A model generated the notes under the pieces. It ran no database searches, was not told the origin of the DNA, and worked only from the letters and a program-made list of their open reading frames with translations. A stretch of DNA of 64,000 nucleotides from Nostoc sp. 'Peltigera membranacea cyanobiont' N6 (GTDB lineage Bacteria > Cyanobacteriota > Cyanobacteriia > Cyanobacteriales > Nostocaceae). The position numbers and the translations under genes are program-made. The stretch is from positions 3,796,501-3,860,500 of the forward strand of contig NZ_CP026681.1 in NCBI RefSeq assembly GCF_002949735.1, in the 5' to 3' direction. Positions 53,323 through 62,002 of this stretch are shown here, piece after piece; the stretch's first letter is position 1, and each line of letters starts with the position of its first letter.

Positions 53323-55032
53323 ATGAATAGTTTGTTTGGTAATTGGGCCAGCAGCCTCAGAAAAAATTCCCTATTGCTGGTTCTTTCAACACTGCTGCCA
53401 ACGCTTGGAATTAGTAATTCTGTCTTGGCAGCAGAGCGGATTTATGCATCTTATTCAGCATTGGAGCTTTCCATTTCAGTTAATACTTTAGAAAACTATG
53501 CCAAAACAGGCGTAATTAACGAAGATTTGGCAGCGTATCAGCAATATCTGCCTCTAGAACAGCTTCCAGAATTGCGGCGGGTTTTACTTAATCGTGTGAA
53601 AGTTAGTCCGGTAGTACTTTCGCAACTTCTCTACACACCACAAGGAGAATTTTTGCTGCATCGGTTGGCACAAGCGATTATAAGCAAATCTTCTCAACCA
53701 GAACTTGGTAATTTGCGTTCAGCGCTAATTTCAGCCTCTGCTGAATCAGGAGGCTTGACATTTTTGAATGTGTTGCGTAAATATCCCAGCAGCAGTATTC
53801 GTCTTGATGTTGCCGAGACTTTGGAAATTGCTACGGAATTGGAGAAACTTGTTAACCAAACTCATCGAGCGATCGCAGCAGTTTCTCAAGAGTCTAAAAT
53901 AGAAGCTGCTACCATTTCACAACCAAATTTCTCGCAATTGCCCGATTTAAAGGTTCCGGGAAAGTTTAAGTCGCAAAAATATACCCTAAAGTTTTTTGAT
54001 TCAACGCGCAATCGGCTTTTATTAACTGATATTTACATTCCCAATGTCCAGAAGACTGCACCCGTAATTGTGATTTCTCATGGCTTGGGTTTAGATAGCA
54101 GCAACTTTCAATATTTAGCTACGCACCTATCTTCTTACGGATTTGCCGTTGTCGTTCCCAATCATCCTGGTAGCGATGCTAAACAATTGCGTTCTTTGCT
54201 AAAGGGACGCGCGAATGAAATAGCAGAACCAGGTGAATTCAAAGACCGGCCAATGGACATAACATATATATTGAATCAATTGGAAAAAGGTAATCAATCT
54301 GATTCACGGTTTAAAGGTCGCTTAAATCTGCAACAAGTCGGAGTATTTGGTCAATCTTTGGGAGGCTACACAGCCTTAGCCCTAGCAGGCGCTAAAATTA
54401 ACTTTGAGCAGCTAAAACAAGACTGTCAACCAGCAGCACTCCAGAAAACCTGGAATATGTCTTTACTGCTGCAATGTCGCGCTTTAGAATTAAGCATTAG
54501 CAAGTCTGGCAAGGATTATAACCTGCGGGATGAGAGAGTGAAAGCTGCGATCGCAGTTAATCCCATTACTAGTTCGATTTTCGGTAAAGCTGGCTTAAGT
54601 CAAATTAAAACTCCAGTGATGATTGTCAGCAGTAGTGATGATACAGTTGCACCAGCTTTATCTGAGCAAATTTTACCTTTCTCCTGGTTTGCGAATTCAC
54701 AAAAGTATCTCGTCACGCTTGAAGGTGGTACTCACTTTTCCACCATTGGCAATGGCAATCCTGCAAATCAACAAGTCGCATTACCTACTGATATGATTGG
54801 CGATGCTTCTCAAGCGCGTCGTTACATGAATGTTTTGAGTTTACCTTTCTTCCAAACCTATATTGCAGGAAGGCCGCAATACACGCCATACCTGAACGCC
54901 GCCTACACTCAAAGTATTTCTAGTAAGTCTCTTGGTTTAAGTCTCGTCAAGTCATTGAATACAACAGAATTAGCACAATTGCTGGATATAAAAGGAGGCA
55001 AAATTGTAAAAAAAAAGTTCCCAACACCATAG
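53323..55032 (+). CDS. Secreted alpha/beta hydrolase with DUF1400 domain
   Basis: This is a 569-residue exported hydrolase. A signal peptide (SLLLVLSTLLPTLGISNSVLA) precedes a cyanobacterial DUF1400 domain (about 38-170). Residues about 210-560 form an alpha/beta hydrolase related to platelet-activating-factor acetylhydrolase-like lipases. The nucleophile elbow is GVFGQSLGGYTAL (Ser near 343), with the DDTVAP acid region and GGTHFSTIG histidine region after it. It is likely an esterase or lipase in the periplasm or outside. The gene ends 110 bp from the convergent mazF, with a perfect palindrome between. Confidence 0.9.
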   Translation: MNSLFGNWASSLRKNSLLLVLSTLLPTLGISNSVLAAERIYASYSALELSISVNTLENYAKTGVINEDLAAYQQYLPLEQLPELRRVLLNRVKVSPVVLSQLLYTPQGEFLLHRLAQAIISKSSQPELGNLRSALISASAESGGLTFLNVLRKYPSSSIRLDVAETLEIATELEKLVNQTHRAIAAVSQESKIEAATISQPNFSQLPDLKVPGKFKSQKYTLKFFDSTRNRLLLTDIYIPNVQKTAPVIVISHGLGLDSSNFQYLATHLSSYGFAVVVPNHPGSDAKQLRSLLKGRANEIAEPGEFKDRPMDITYILNQLEKGNQSDSRFKGRLNLQQVGVFGQSLGGYTALALAGAKINFEQLKQDCQPAALQKTWNMSLLLQCRALELSISKSGKDYNLRDERVKAAIAVNPITSSIFGKAGLSQIKTPVMIVSSSDDTVAPALSEQILPFSWFANSQKYLVTLEGGTHFSTIGNGNPANQQVALPTDMIGDASQARRYMNVLSLPFFQTYIAGRPQYTPYLNAAYTQSISSKSLGLSLVKSLNTTELAQLLDIKGGKIVKKKFPTP

Positions 55033-55102
55033 TCAGCTTCGGATTTTGGATGTTGGATATTGGTGTTGCATTGCTGCATGTGATGATTTTTATTTGATTT
55101 TT

Positions 55103-55126
55103 ACAGACGTAATTAATTACGTCTGT
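55103..55126. terminator. Perfect 24-nt palindrome between hydrolase and mazF genes
   Basis: ACAGACGTAATT is followed at once by its reverse complement AATTACGTCTGT. It lies between two convergent genes and could fold in either transcript. The T-rich text is on its left (TTTTTATTTGATTTTT), not where a plus-strand terminator needs it, so the role is uncertain. Confidence 0.4.
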
Positions 55127-55143
55127 TCAATCTATTTGTGTCT

Positions 55144-55587
55144 TTATAAAATCAGAGGTTCAATTTTTGCTTGCACTTCTTCAATTAGATCGTCTTCAAC
55201 TTTTTCTACAAACAAAACCTTCCTAGCTTTCCAGTCCAGCGATTTAATCTGATCGGCTAGCACCACACCACTAGTTATCATTCCGTCAGGAAGTGGAACC
55301 TCAAAGTTAAGACCTTTTTTTTGACTAGTAATTGGACAAATTAGAACTATGGAAGCCATTTGATTGTATTTTAATGGCGACATAACTAAAAAAGGACGAT
55401 AGCCCATCTGCTCACGCCCTTGAGGTTTTAGTTCAGCATTAAGCGTTTCAGCAATCTCTTCAAATGACATTCCTGATGTTCTCAGGGCTAATACACGTCG
55501 GATCGAATCAGCCGTAATTTGCTTTGTAGTTCCGCAGTCTAACTTGACAATATCACCTCTATCTGGAATGTATGGTTTAACTACCAA
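55144..55587 (-). CDS. mazF: MazF-family toxin with an internal helix-turn-helix-like insert
   Basis: This 147-residue protein is a MazF/PemK endoribonuclease toxin. The first strand PYIPDRGDIVKLD (5-17) is followed by an unusual 34-36-residue segment (about 18-52: ITADSIRRVLALRTSGMSFE, EIAETLNAEL). The normal fold then resumes with PQGREQMGYRPFLVMSP, CPITSQKKGLNFEVPLP and LADQIKSLDWKARK. The catalytic Arg (GYRP) and Thr (PITSQ) equivalent to E. coli Arg29 and Thr52 are kept. Ordinary family members are about 110-115 residues. The gene overlaps mazE by 7 bp and begins with TTG, so translation is probably coupled. The insert lies in the loop that contacts RNA and antitoxin in known MazF structures. 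Confidence 0.88.
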   Translation of the reverse strand: MVVKPYIPDRGDIVKLDCGTTKQITADSIRRVLALRTSGMSFEEIAETLNAELKPQGREQMGYRPFLVMSPLKYNQMASIVLICPITSQKKGLNFEVPLPDGMITSGVVLADQIKSLDWKARKVLFVEKVEDDLIEEVQAKIEPLIL

Positions 55588-55823
55588 ACTTCATTCCCCA
55601 CAGCAGATCCAGTATCTATTTCAGAATGGAAATTATCTGGAGTCATACCTTCCAATAATTCATCAAGCGTATATTTTTTTCGCTGCTGCGGCGTGATTAC
55701 AATACTATTGCCTGAAATGCTGAAAGTTATGTCTGTCCCCTCTTTGACATTAACTTGTTCAGCCAAAGCTTTCGGAAGTCGAATAGCTAGGCTGTTTCCC
55801 CACTTAGTAACAACTGTAGTCAT
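55581..55823 (-). CDS. mazE: MazE-family antitoxin (AbrB-type swapped-hairpin DNA-binding domain)
   Basis: This is an 80-residue antitoxin. Residues 1-45 form the AbrB/MazE DNA-binding domain (MTTVVTKWGNSLAIRLPKAL, then VNVKEGTDITFSISGNSIVI). The C-terminal 35 residues (YTLDELLEGMTPDNFHSEID) form the acidic tail that wraps and blocks the toxin. I start at the ATG whose codon ends at 55823 because the domain begins there; the upstream in-frame ATG would add 12 residues unlike the family. It is first in a two-gene operon with the toxin. Confidence 0.93.
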   Translation of the reverse strand: MTTVVTKWGNSLAIRLPKALAEQVNVKEGTDITFSISGNSIVITPQQRKKYTLDELLEGMTPDNFHSEIDTGSAVGNEVW

Positions 55824-55938
55824 AACTATCTCAAAATGCTTTCTTAGAGAATTACACACCTAAACATAAAACTTTGGCAGCTTGACGCCTACTTTAAGCT
55901 ATTTTGTGTATCTACTTTGAATATACCATAATTTGTAT

Positions 55939-55975
55939 TTTCGGTGCGTTACGGAAGCCGTAACACACCCTACGC
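55939..55975. repeat. Short palindromic repeat (GGTGCGTTACG...CGTAACACACCCTACG)
   Basis: CGGTGCGTTACGGAAGCCGT and the following AACACACCCTACG form a partial copy of the dispersed hairpin repeat also at 34147-34228 and 49426-49495. It lies between mazE and the divergent phytochrome gene. Confidence 0.65.
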
Positions 55976-56111
55976 AATCTTCTAATTATTTGCGCTTACT
56001 TACTATAAAAAGATGAGATGCGATCGCATTCCTGACTTATCGGCATATACTTTAAAGAAATATCACATTTAATTGCGTTATTGTAAAATTCAGCTTTACA
56101 TAAGTTGATTT

Positions 56112-58472
56112 ATGAGCCAGCCTGAAGATACTACTAACCAAGCGACTGCTTTCACTAACCACGATCGCAAACCTATTCATATACCTGGCTCTATTCAACC
56201 TCATGGTGTACTACTTGCGCTCAGTACTCAGCTAGAGATACTGCAAGTTAGCAACAATACCCAAGCATATTTAGGTAAAGAGCCAAAAGACTTGCTTGGT
56301 AAACCATTGAGCTATTTATTAGAAGCTCAACAAGTAGAAACTGTAAAGCAGTGCTTGGTGAAAAAAATTGGCGGCGCGAATGCTTTTAAAGTATCAATAA
56401 ATACTTCGCATCAGAAACGAGATTTTGACGCGATCGCTCATCGGACAGAAGAGGCTGTGATTTTGGAGTTAGAACCGACTGACTCCAAATCTGAGGTGAG
56501 TTTTTTAAGCTTCTATGCTTTGGTAGGTGTTGCGATCGCAAAAATGCAAAGGACATCAAACCTGGTAGAATTTTTGCATCTAGTGGCTGAAGAAGTCCAA
56601 AAAATCATCGGTTTCGATCGGGTGATGGTCTATCAATTTGATGAGTCGGGAGCAGGTTCTGTTGTTGGAGAAGTTAAACGGGAAGATTTATCACCTTATC
56701 TAGGACTCCACTACCCCGCTACAGATATTCCAGCGCAGGCTAGGGAGTTGTACATGCGCTGCTTTCTCCGATTTCTTCCTGATTTGACGGCCGAAGCTGT
56801 TGAGTTAGTTCCAACGGAAAATCCGACAACACATCAGCCTCTTGATTTAAGCTACTCTCTGCTAAGAAGTTTTGATTGGTGTTGTGCTGAATATCATCAA
56901 AATATGGGAGTGAAGGCTCTTTTGGTGATTTCGCTTATTCAAGAGCAGAAGCTTTGGGGATTAATATCCTGTCATCATCAAACACCAAAGCATATTTCTT
57001 ATGAAGTCCGCAAGATGTGCGAATTTTTGGGACAAATTGTGTCTTCAGAGTTAGCGCACAAAATTAGTAATTCGGAATGGGACTATAAGGTAAAACTCAA
57101 ATCGCTACAGTCTGAGTTTCTTGAGTCTATTTCCCAAGCAGACAACTTTATCGATGCCTTAATCAAACCGGAAATCCGCTTGCCAGATTTTGTCAGTGCC
57201 TCTGGAGCGGCGGTTTGTCTGGATAATGAAATTAACCTTGTGGGAGCAACACCAAATATTGATGAGGTACGGGCGTTAATTGAATGGGCAGATACTCAAG
57301 TTAGTGACAACCTGTTTTCTACCGATTCTCTGCCGAAGCTTTATCCAGAAGCGCTGGTATTTAAAGATACTGCCAGTGGTTTGTTGCTGCTGCGAATTTC
57401 TAAAGTTCGGCGCTATTACATTCTATGGTTTCGCCCTGAAGTTATCCAAACGGTACACTGGGCAGGAAATCCACAGGAATCTATTCAAGCCCAGGTAGAT
57501 GGTAGCTATACCCTGTCTCCACGAAAATCCTTTGAACAATGGCAAGAAACGGTTAGATTAACTTCTCTACCTTGGAAAGCTTGCGAAGTTGAAAGTGCGA
57601 TCGCTCTGAGTAATGCGATCGTTGGTATTGTCCTCTCGAAGGCGGATGAATTAGCTAAAATCAACCTGGAGTTAGAGCGCAGTAATCTAGAGCTAGCATC
57701 CTTTGCATACGCTGCTTCCCACGATCTCAAAGAACCTTTGCGGGGCATTTATAACTTCTCAACGGTGCTACTAGAAGACTATGCCCAAGTCTTAGATGAT
57801 GATGGAATTGAGTGCTTGCAAACAGTAGTCTCCTTATCTGTACGCATGGAAACTCTGATTAATGCTTTGCTGCGACTCTCGCAGTTAGGACAAGCACATC
57901 TTCGAGAGCAAGCAACCGATCTCAACGAATTGCTCAACCAAGTAATTGAAATCTTTCGTGCTAGTCGCCAAGAATCTGGGCTTGTAGATATTCGCATTCC
58001 TCGGCCTTTACCAACAGTTCAGTGCGATCGAGTTCTCGTCAATGAGGTTTTTAGTAACCTGGTTGGCAATGCGTTCAAATACAACGATAAAGCAGAGCAA
58101 TGGGTTGAGATTGGCTACTTAGATGAGGGACTGGGGACTAGGGACTGGGGACTAGGGGACAAGGGGAATAGGGGACAAGGGGACAAGGAGAATACCCAAT
58201 CCCCAATCCTCAATCCCCATTACCCCTTATCCCCAGAGGGGGCCCCACCTTCCCCAATCTTTTATATCCGAGATAACGGTATTGGCATTCCACAACATCA
58301 CCTAGAAACCATCTTTAGATTATTCAAGCGGTTGCATTCCCAGGAAAAATACGGTGGAGGAGCAGGTGCAGGATTAGCTATTGTTAAGAAGATTGTTGAA
58401 CTTCATAACGGTCAAATTTGGGTTGAATCTACCGTAGGTGTTGGCTCAATTTTCTATTTCAGGCTGGAATAG
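56112..58472 (+). CDS. Phytochrome sensor histidine kinase (Cph1 type)
   Basis: This 786-residue red/far-red photoreceptor kinase has PAS (about 15-125), GAF (about 140-310), PHY (about 325-510) and a histidine kinase region. The PAS start HDRKPIHIPGSIQPHG lacks the Cys that bacteriophytochromes use. In GAF the PATDIP motif (Asp205) and Cys257 align with Cph1 Asp207 and Cys259, spaced 52 residues as there. The residue after the Cys is Cys258 instead of the usual His. The PHY tongue PRKSF is present. The kinase has YAASHDLKEPLRG (His near 537), NLVGNAFKYN, DNGIGIP and GAGAGLAIVKK. Residues about 672-715 are an in-frame insert of tandem repeat text between the N and G1 boxes. An Rcp1-like regulator follows by 52 bp. 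Confidence 0.93.
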   Translation: MSQPEDTTNQATAFTNHDRKPIHIPGSIQPHGVLLALSTQLEILQVSNNTQAYLGKEPKDLLGKPLSYLLEAQQVETVKQCLVKKIGGANAFKVSINTSHQKRDFDAIAHRTEEAVILELEPTDSKSEVSFLSFYALVGVAIAKMQRTSNLVEFLHLVAEEVQKIIGFDRVMVYQFDESGAGSVVGEVKREDLSPYLGLHYPATDIPAQARELYMRCFLRFLPDLTAEAVELVPTENPTTHQPLDLSYSLLRSFDWCCAEYHQNMGVKALLVISLIQEQKLWGLISCHHQTPKHISYEVRKMCEFLGQIVSSELAHKISNSEWDYKVKLKSLQSEFLESISQADNFIDALIKPEIRLPDFVSASGAAVCLDNEINLVGATPNIDEVRALIEWADTQVSDNLFSTDSLPKLYPEALVFKDTASGLLLLRISKVRRYYILWFRPEVIQTVHWAGNPQESIQAQVDGSYTLSPRKSFEQWQETVRLTSLPWKACEVESAIALSNAIVGIVLSKADELAKINLELERSNLELASFAYAASHDLKEPLRGIYNFSTVLLEDYAQVLDDDGIECLQTVVSLSVRMETLINALLRLSQLGQAHLREQATDLNELLNQVIEIFRASRQESGLVDIRIPRPLPTVQCDRVLVNEVFSNLVGNAFKYNDKAEQWVEIGYLDEGLGTRDWGLGDKGNRGQGDKENTQSPILNPHYPLSPEGAPPSPIFYIRDNGIGIPQHHLETIFRLFKRLHSQEKYGGGAGAGLAIVKKIVELHNGQIWVESTVGVGSIFYFRLE
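58126..58254. repeat. Tandem repeats translated inside the phytochrome gene
   Basis: GGGACTGGGGACTA and GGGGACAAGG units are followed by complementary-style CCAATCC and TTACCCC units. Together they form a roughly 129-bp low-complexity tract that is part of the open frame. The two halves are partly reverse complements of each other. Confidence 0.8.
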
Positions 58473-58524
58473 TTTAAGATAAGAACCAAATATATATTTT
58501 TGTTAAGTTCTTTTAAGACCACGA

Positions 58525-58998
58525 ATGACAAAAAAACTTGATGAGCCTCTGCTTGTTGTTGAGGATAGCAATGAAGATTTTCGGATGCTACAACGTCTAA
58601 TGCGGCGAATGTCAGTCCAGAACCCCATACATCGTTGTACGAATGGGGATGAGGTTTTAGAGTTTCTCTATCAACTGGGGGGCAATGCCTATAGCAAAGG
58701 CGAAAGTTTACCCAACTCTAAAGTAGGATTACGACCCTCTGTGATCTTGCTCGATCTGAATTTGCCAGGTATTGATGGCCGTGACATCTTGGATCGGCTC
58801 AAGCAAGACAAGAGTTTCAAGGAAATCCCCATCGTTGTTTTTACCACATCATCTAACCCCAAGGATATTGAATTGTGCTACCAAAAGGGCGCAAATGGAT
58901 ATATGGTAAAGCCGATGGATGCTCTGGAACTCAAAAAAACGATTCAGGCATTTGTGGACTACTGGCTTGAAGCTAATATGCCACCAGTGTTGGATTAA
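58525..58998 (+). CDS. Rcp1-like single-domain response regulator
   Basis: This 157-residue stand-alone receiver domain belongs to the Rcp1 family that accepts phosphate from cyanobacterial phytochromes. The acidic pocket VVEDSNED, phospho-acceptor in VILLDLNLPGIDGRDIL (Asp near 70), Thr/Ser in VFTTSSNPKDI and Lys in NGYMVKPMDALEL are all present. It has the typical long C-terminal helix for dimerisation (AFVDYWLEANMPP) and no output domain. It follows the phytochrome gene directly, as rcp1 follows cph1. Confidence 0.95.
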   Translation: MTKKLDEPLLVVEDSNEDFRMLQRLMRRMSVQNPIHRCTNGDEVLEFLYQLGGNAYSKGESLPNSKVGLRPSVILLDLNLPGIDGRDILDRLKQDKSFKEIPIVVFTTSSNPKDIELCYQKGANGYMVKPMDALELKKTIQAFVDYWLEANMPPVLD

Positions 58999-59275
58999 TT
59001 TGTTTATTGTCTAGTTGATGAGGCAGTAGAGAAAAAGGATAATAAAGGAGACGGCTCAGAGGGCACAGAGACATTTCTCTCTTTGAGTCACTGTGTCTGT
59101 TTGTCTCTGCTAGATTCTTTTGCTCATTTTTCTATTTTTGACTATTTGGTATTTCTTTAGGATTACTAAAGAATTTAGATTATATTTATACTAATTTTAT
59201 ATTATTTTTAGAATTATGCAATAAAAACACAATCTGGATAAAAGGGATTTACATTCCCAATCCTCATACTTGTAT

Positions 59276-61000
59276 ATGTTGGACACATCGACGCTACTCA
59301 TCATTGATGATTGTGCAGCAGATCGGAAAATCTATCGCCGATATCTGTTGAAAGATCCGCACCAGTCTTACCAGATTTTTGAGGCAGATTGTGCAGAAGA
59401 AGGACTTGCTTTGTGCCAAAAAATCCGTTACGATGTCATTCTTCTAGATTTTTGCCTCCCTGATATGAGTGGGTTAGAACTCTTCGATCGGATGCAGCAG
59501 GAGATATTTAAGACTTCTGTCCCTGTAATTATGCTGACGGGGCGGGGTGATGAAGAAGTGGCTGTGCAAGTCATGAAACGGGGGGCGCTGGATTATTTGG
59601 TTAAGCACAATGTGACACAAGATGTACTGCAATTAGCAGTCCGCAACGCCATTAAGCAATCGTGCTTGCAAGCCCAACTTAATAAAACTCAGGAACGACA
59701 GCGCTTAATTGCGACAACTGCTCTCAGAATTCGCCAGTCTCTTAATCTAGAGCAAATTTTGAATACAGCTGTAGCAGAAGTACAGCAACTTCTGAAGTGC
59801 GATCGCGTGATAGTCTATCAATTCGCCCCAGATACCGACGGTAAAATAGTTGCCTCATCAGTTGAGTCATTCCGCACTGTAGCATTGTGCGATCGCGTCG
59901 GGGCAGAGGAAAAAGCAGAGGAGCAGGGAGCAGGGAGCAGGGGGAAAATTCCTATTCTTTGCACCCTTCCCCACACCCAATCCCCAATCCCCAATCCCGA
60001 ATCCCCAATCCCTTATATCTATGAGCTTGGCTTGTGTAATTGTGTCAGCCTGAAAGAGCAATTTAATACTCAAGCAAATTTGGTAGTTCCCATTAATTTG
60101 AGCAATAATGGGAACCCAACTCCTAAGCTTTGGGGTTTGTTGATTGCTCACCAGAATTCTGGAGAACGACATTGGCAAACTGATGATGCAGAAATGCTCA
60201 ATGAAGTTTCGGTACAATTAGCGATCGCTATCCAACAAGCTGAGTTGCTAGCCCAAACTCAAGCAGCCCTTACCAAAGAAAAGCAACTAAATACATTTAA
60301 ATCTCAAATCATTGCAACGGTTTCCCATGAATATCGAACGCCCCTAACTTCAATTCTGGCGGCTGCATCAACTTTGGCAAAACATAGTCAGCAACTAGAT
60401 GAGTCTAAACAAGAGAGGTTTTTAGGAATTATTGAACAGAAAGCAAGATATATGTCCAAACTAGTGGATAATATGCTTCTGGTTAACCAATTTGAACTAG
60501 AAAAACCCACATTTAAGCCAATCCTACTTGATTTACTGCAATTTTTTTCTGACCTCATAGAACAAGAGCGAGAAACAACAGGCGATCGCCACGAATTGAT
60601 TTTTAACATTACTGGGCATACCCAAGGCTTTTGGGGCGATCGCGGACTTTTGCAGCAAATTTTTATTAACTTAATGTCCAATGCAATTAAGTACTCTCCA
60701 GATGGAGGGACTGTAGAGTTCCACCTCATCGGTAAAGAATCAGAGGCGATCTTTTACATCCAAGATCGGGGAATTGGTATCCCGATTAGAGATCGAGAAA
60801 ATTTGTTTCAATCGTTCAGTCGCGGAAGTAACGTTGATACGATCCCTGGTACAGGCTTAGGGCTAGCGATCGCTAAAGGTTGTGTCGAGTTACATGGTGG
60901 CGATATTACTTTGTCCAGTGAAGTGGGGGAAGGAACTAAAGTTACAGTCAGCTTACCGAAGATATGCCCAATGAGTCAACTTTCCCCATCAGCAACTTGA
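59276..61000 (+). CDS. Hybrid receiver-GAF-histidine kinase
   Basis: This protein of about 574 residues begins with a receiver domain (1-125; acceptor Asp near 58 in VILLDFCLPDMSG), then a GAF domain (about 155-325) and a kinase: H box SHEYRTPLTSI (His near 351), NLMSNAIKYSP, DRGIGIP, GTGLGLAIAKG. The GAF resembles cyanobacteriochrome-type domains at its ends (QLLKCDRVIVYQF, NLVVPINL, WGLLIAHQNSGERHWQ). Its central part is replaced by repeat-derived text (KAEEQGAGSRGK and HTQSPIPNPESPIPY), so bilin binding is doubtful. The ATG at 59276 is preferred over a TTG two codons earlier. It lies 277 bp after the Rcp1-like gene and may belong to the same light-signalling group. Confidence 0.92.
   Translation: MLDTSTLLIIDDCAADRKIYRRYLLKDPHQSYQIFEADCAEEGLALCQKIRYDVILLDFCLPDMSGLELFDRMQQEIFKTSVPVIMLTGRGDEEVAVQVMKRGALDYLVKHNVTQDVLQLAVRNAIKQSCLQAQLNKTQERQRLIATTALRIRQSLNLEQILNTAVAEVQQLLKCDRVIVYQFAPDTDGKIVASSVESFRTVALCDRVGAEEKAEEQGAGSRGKIPILCTLPHTQSPIPNPESPIPYIYELGLCNCVSLKEQFNTQANLVVPINLSNNGNPTPKLWGLLIAHQNSGERHWQTDDAEMLNEVSVQLAIAIQQAELLAQTQAALTKEKQLNTFKSQIIATVSHEYRTPLTSILAAASTLAKHSQQLDESKQERFLGIIEQKARYMSKLVDNMLLVNQFELEKPTFKPILLDLLQFFSDLIEQERETTGDRHELIFNITGHTQGFWGDRGLLQQIFINLMSNAIKYSPDGGTVEFHLIGKESEAIFYIQDRGIGIPIRDRENLFQSFSRGSNVDTIPGTGLGLAIAKGCVELHGGDITLSSEVGEGTKVTVSLPKICPMSQLSPSAT
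59905..60020. repeat. Tandem repeats translated inside the hybrid kinase gene
   Basis: AGGAGCAGGGAGCAGGGAGC heptamers (about 59920-59945) and CCAATCC heptamers (about 59978-60012) lie in one frame with the GAF coding sequence. Both families also occur between genes elsewhere in the window. Confidence 0.8.
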
Positions 61001-61063
61001 TTTGTTGCAGTATATAGCGCTTATCTACATTACTTACAACTTAAAAAATAAATCTCGTGATTC

Positions 61064-61555
61064 TTACTCTTGAATTTCTATGTTGGTAATCAGCCATTCT
61101 TTGACTGTTTTACCGCAAGGCTCAGAACTTTGGCAATCATTGACATTCTCTAGCTCATAAGACATCTTTACTTTCTGATTAACGTATTTATCTGGTTCGC
61201 AAACCTCAAATGTTGCCCCTACACCTTCATGTAAATTACCATCTTCATCTACAACAGTAACGTAGCATTTTAAGTCTCCACTTTGCATATCTTTGATTGT
61301 CCCAAATATCGGGTTGTCGTTATCAATTTCATTAGAGCTATTATTTTTATTTAATGTTGAATTACTAGCTTTTTTAATACTTTTGGTATTATCTACCTGA
61401 CTTGAGTAAGTAGATTTAGAGTTGACTTGAGTGACTGTTGCAGTATTTGCTTGATTAACCTGATTTTGTTGAGAAACACTCTTGCCAGATTCACTACAAA
61501 TGACAACCAACATAGAGCAAAAAACTAATGTTGTAGTAAAAATTGTTTTTTTCAT
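61064..61555 (-). CDS. Exported hypothetical protein
   Basis: I recognise no family. From ATG 61555 the 163-residue product has a basic start and hydrophobic segment (MKKTIFTTTLVFCSMLVVIC) that looks like a signal peptide; the Cys at its end does not fit a good lipobox. A Ser/Asn/Gln/Thr-rich low-complexity linker (about 25-85) follows, then a small C-terminal domain with four cysteines (KCYVTVVDEDGNLHEGVGAT, FEVCEP, NDCQSSEPCG) that may form disulphides. It is probably periplasmic. It lies convergent with the hybrid kinase gene. Confidence 0.7.
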   Translation of the reverse strand: MKKTIFTTTLVFCSMLVVICSESGKSVSQQNQVNQANTATVTQVNSKSTYSSQVDNTKSIKKASNSTLNKNNSSNEIDNDNPIFGTIKDMQSGDLKCYVTVVDEDGNLHEGVGATFEVCEPDKYVNQKVKMSYELENVNDCQSSEPCGKTVKEWLITNIEIQE

Positions 61556-61573
61556 TTTATTTATGTCAATCAA

Positions 61574-62002
61574 AATTTATCGATGGTCGTTTTGATAAAA
61601 ATGTTAAAGCAATAGTCAATCCACCAATTATTCTGTTATTTAAAACAAAATAAGTAGTGTTTTCTATCAAAGCTTTGGGAAAATCCTTGTTTCTTGGAAT
61701 CGCACATAGAAGCACAATTGCCCAGCCTAAAGGAATAAAAAAACTTTTATTATGTTTTTTATTTCTTTAATTATGACAATTTTATGTTTTGTCGCTTAAA
61801 AGTGACATCGTGATATTTGCTGAATATGCTCGGCGTTATCTACATTTTTTGGTGTATTATTCGTTAAAGTGATTAAAAAATACCTTTAGCCTACTTAATT
61901 TGTATAAATTAATGCTGAATTAATCATTGATTGCTAAATATTAATGCTTTGATCGTTAAATTAAGTATTTAATAGACTTTAGAAGCTGTAAGTATTGATT
62001 TT
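61574..62002. other. Intergenic region, nothing recognised
   Basis: This is 429 bp of very AT-rich sequence between the exported unknown and truB, presumably holding both promoters. No repeats or clear hairpins were noticed. Confidence 0.5.
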
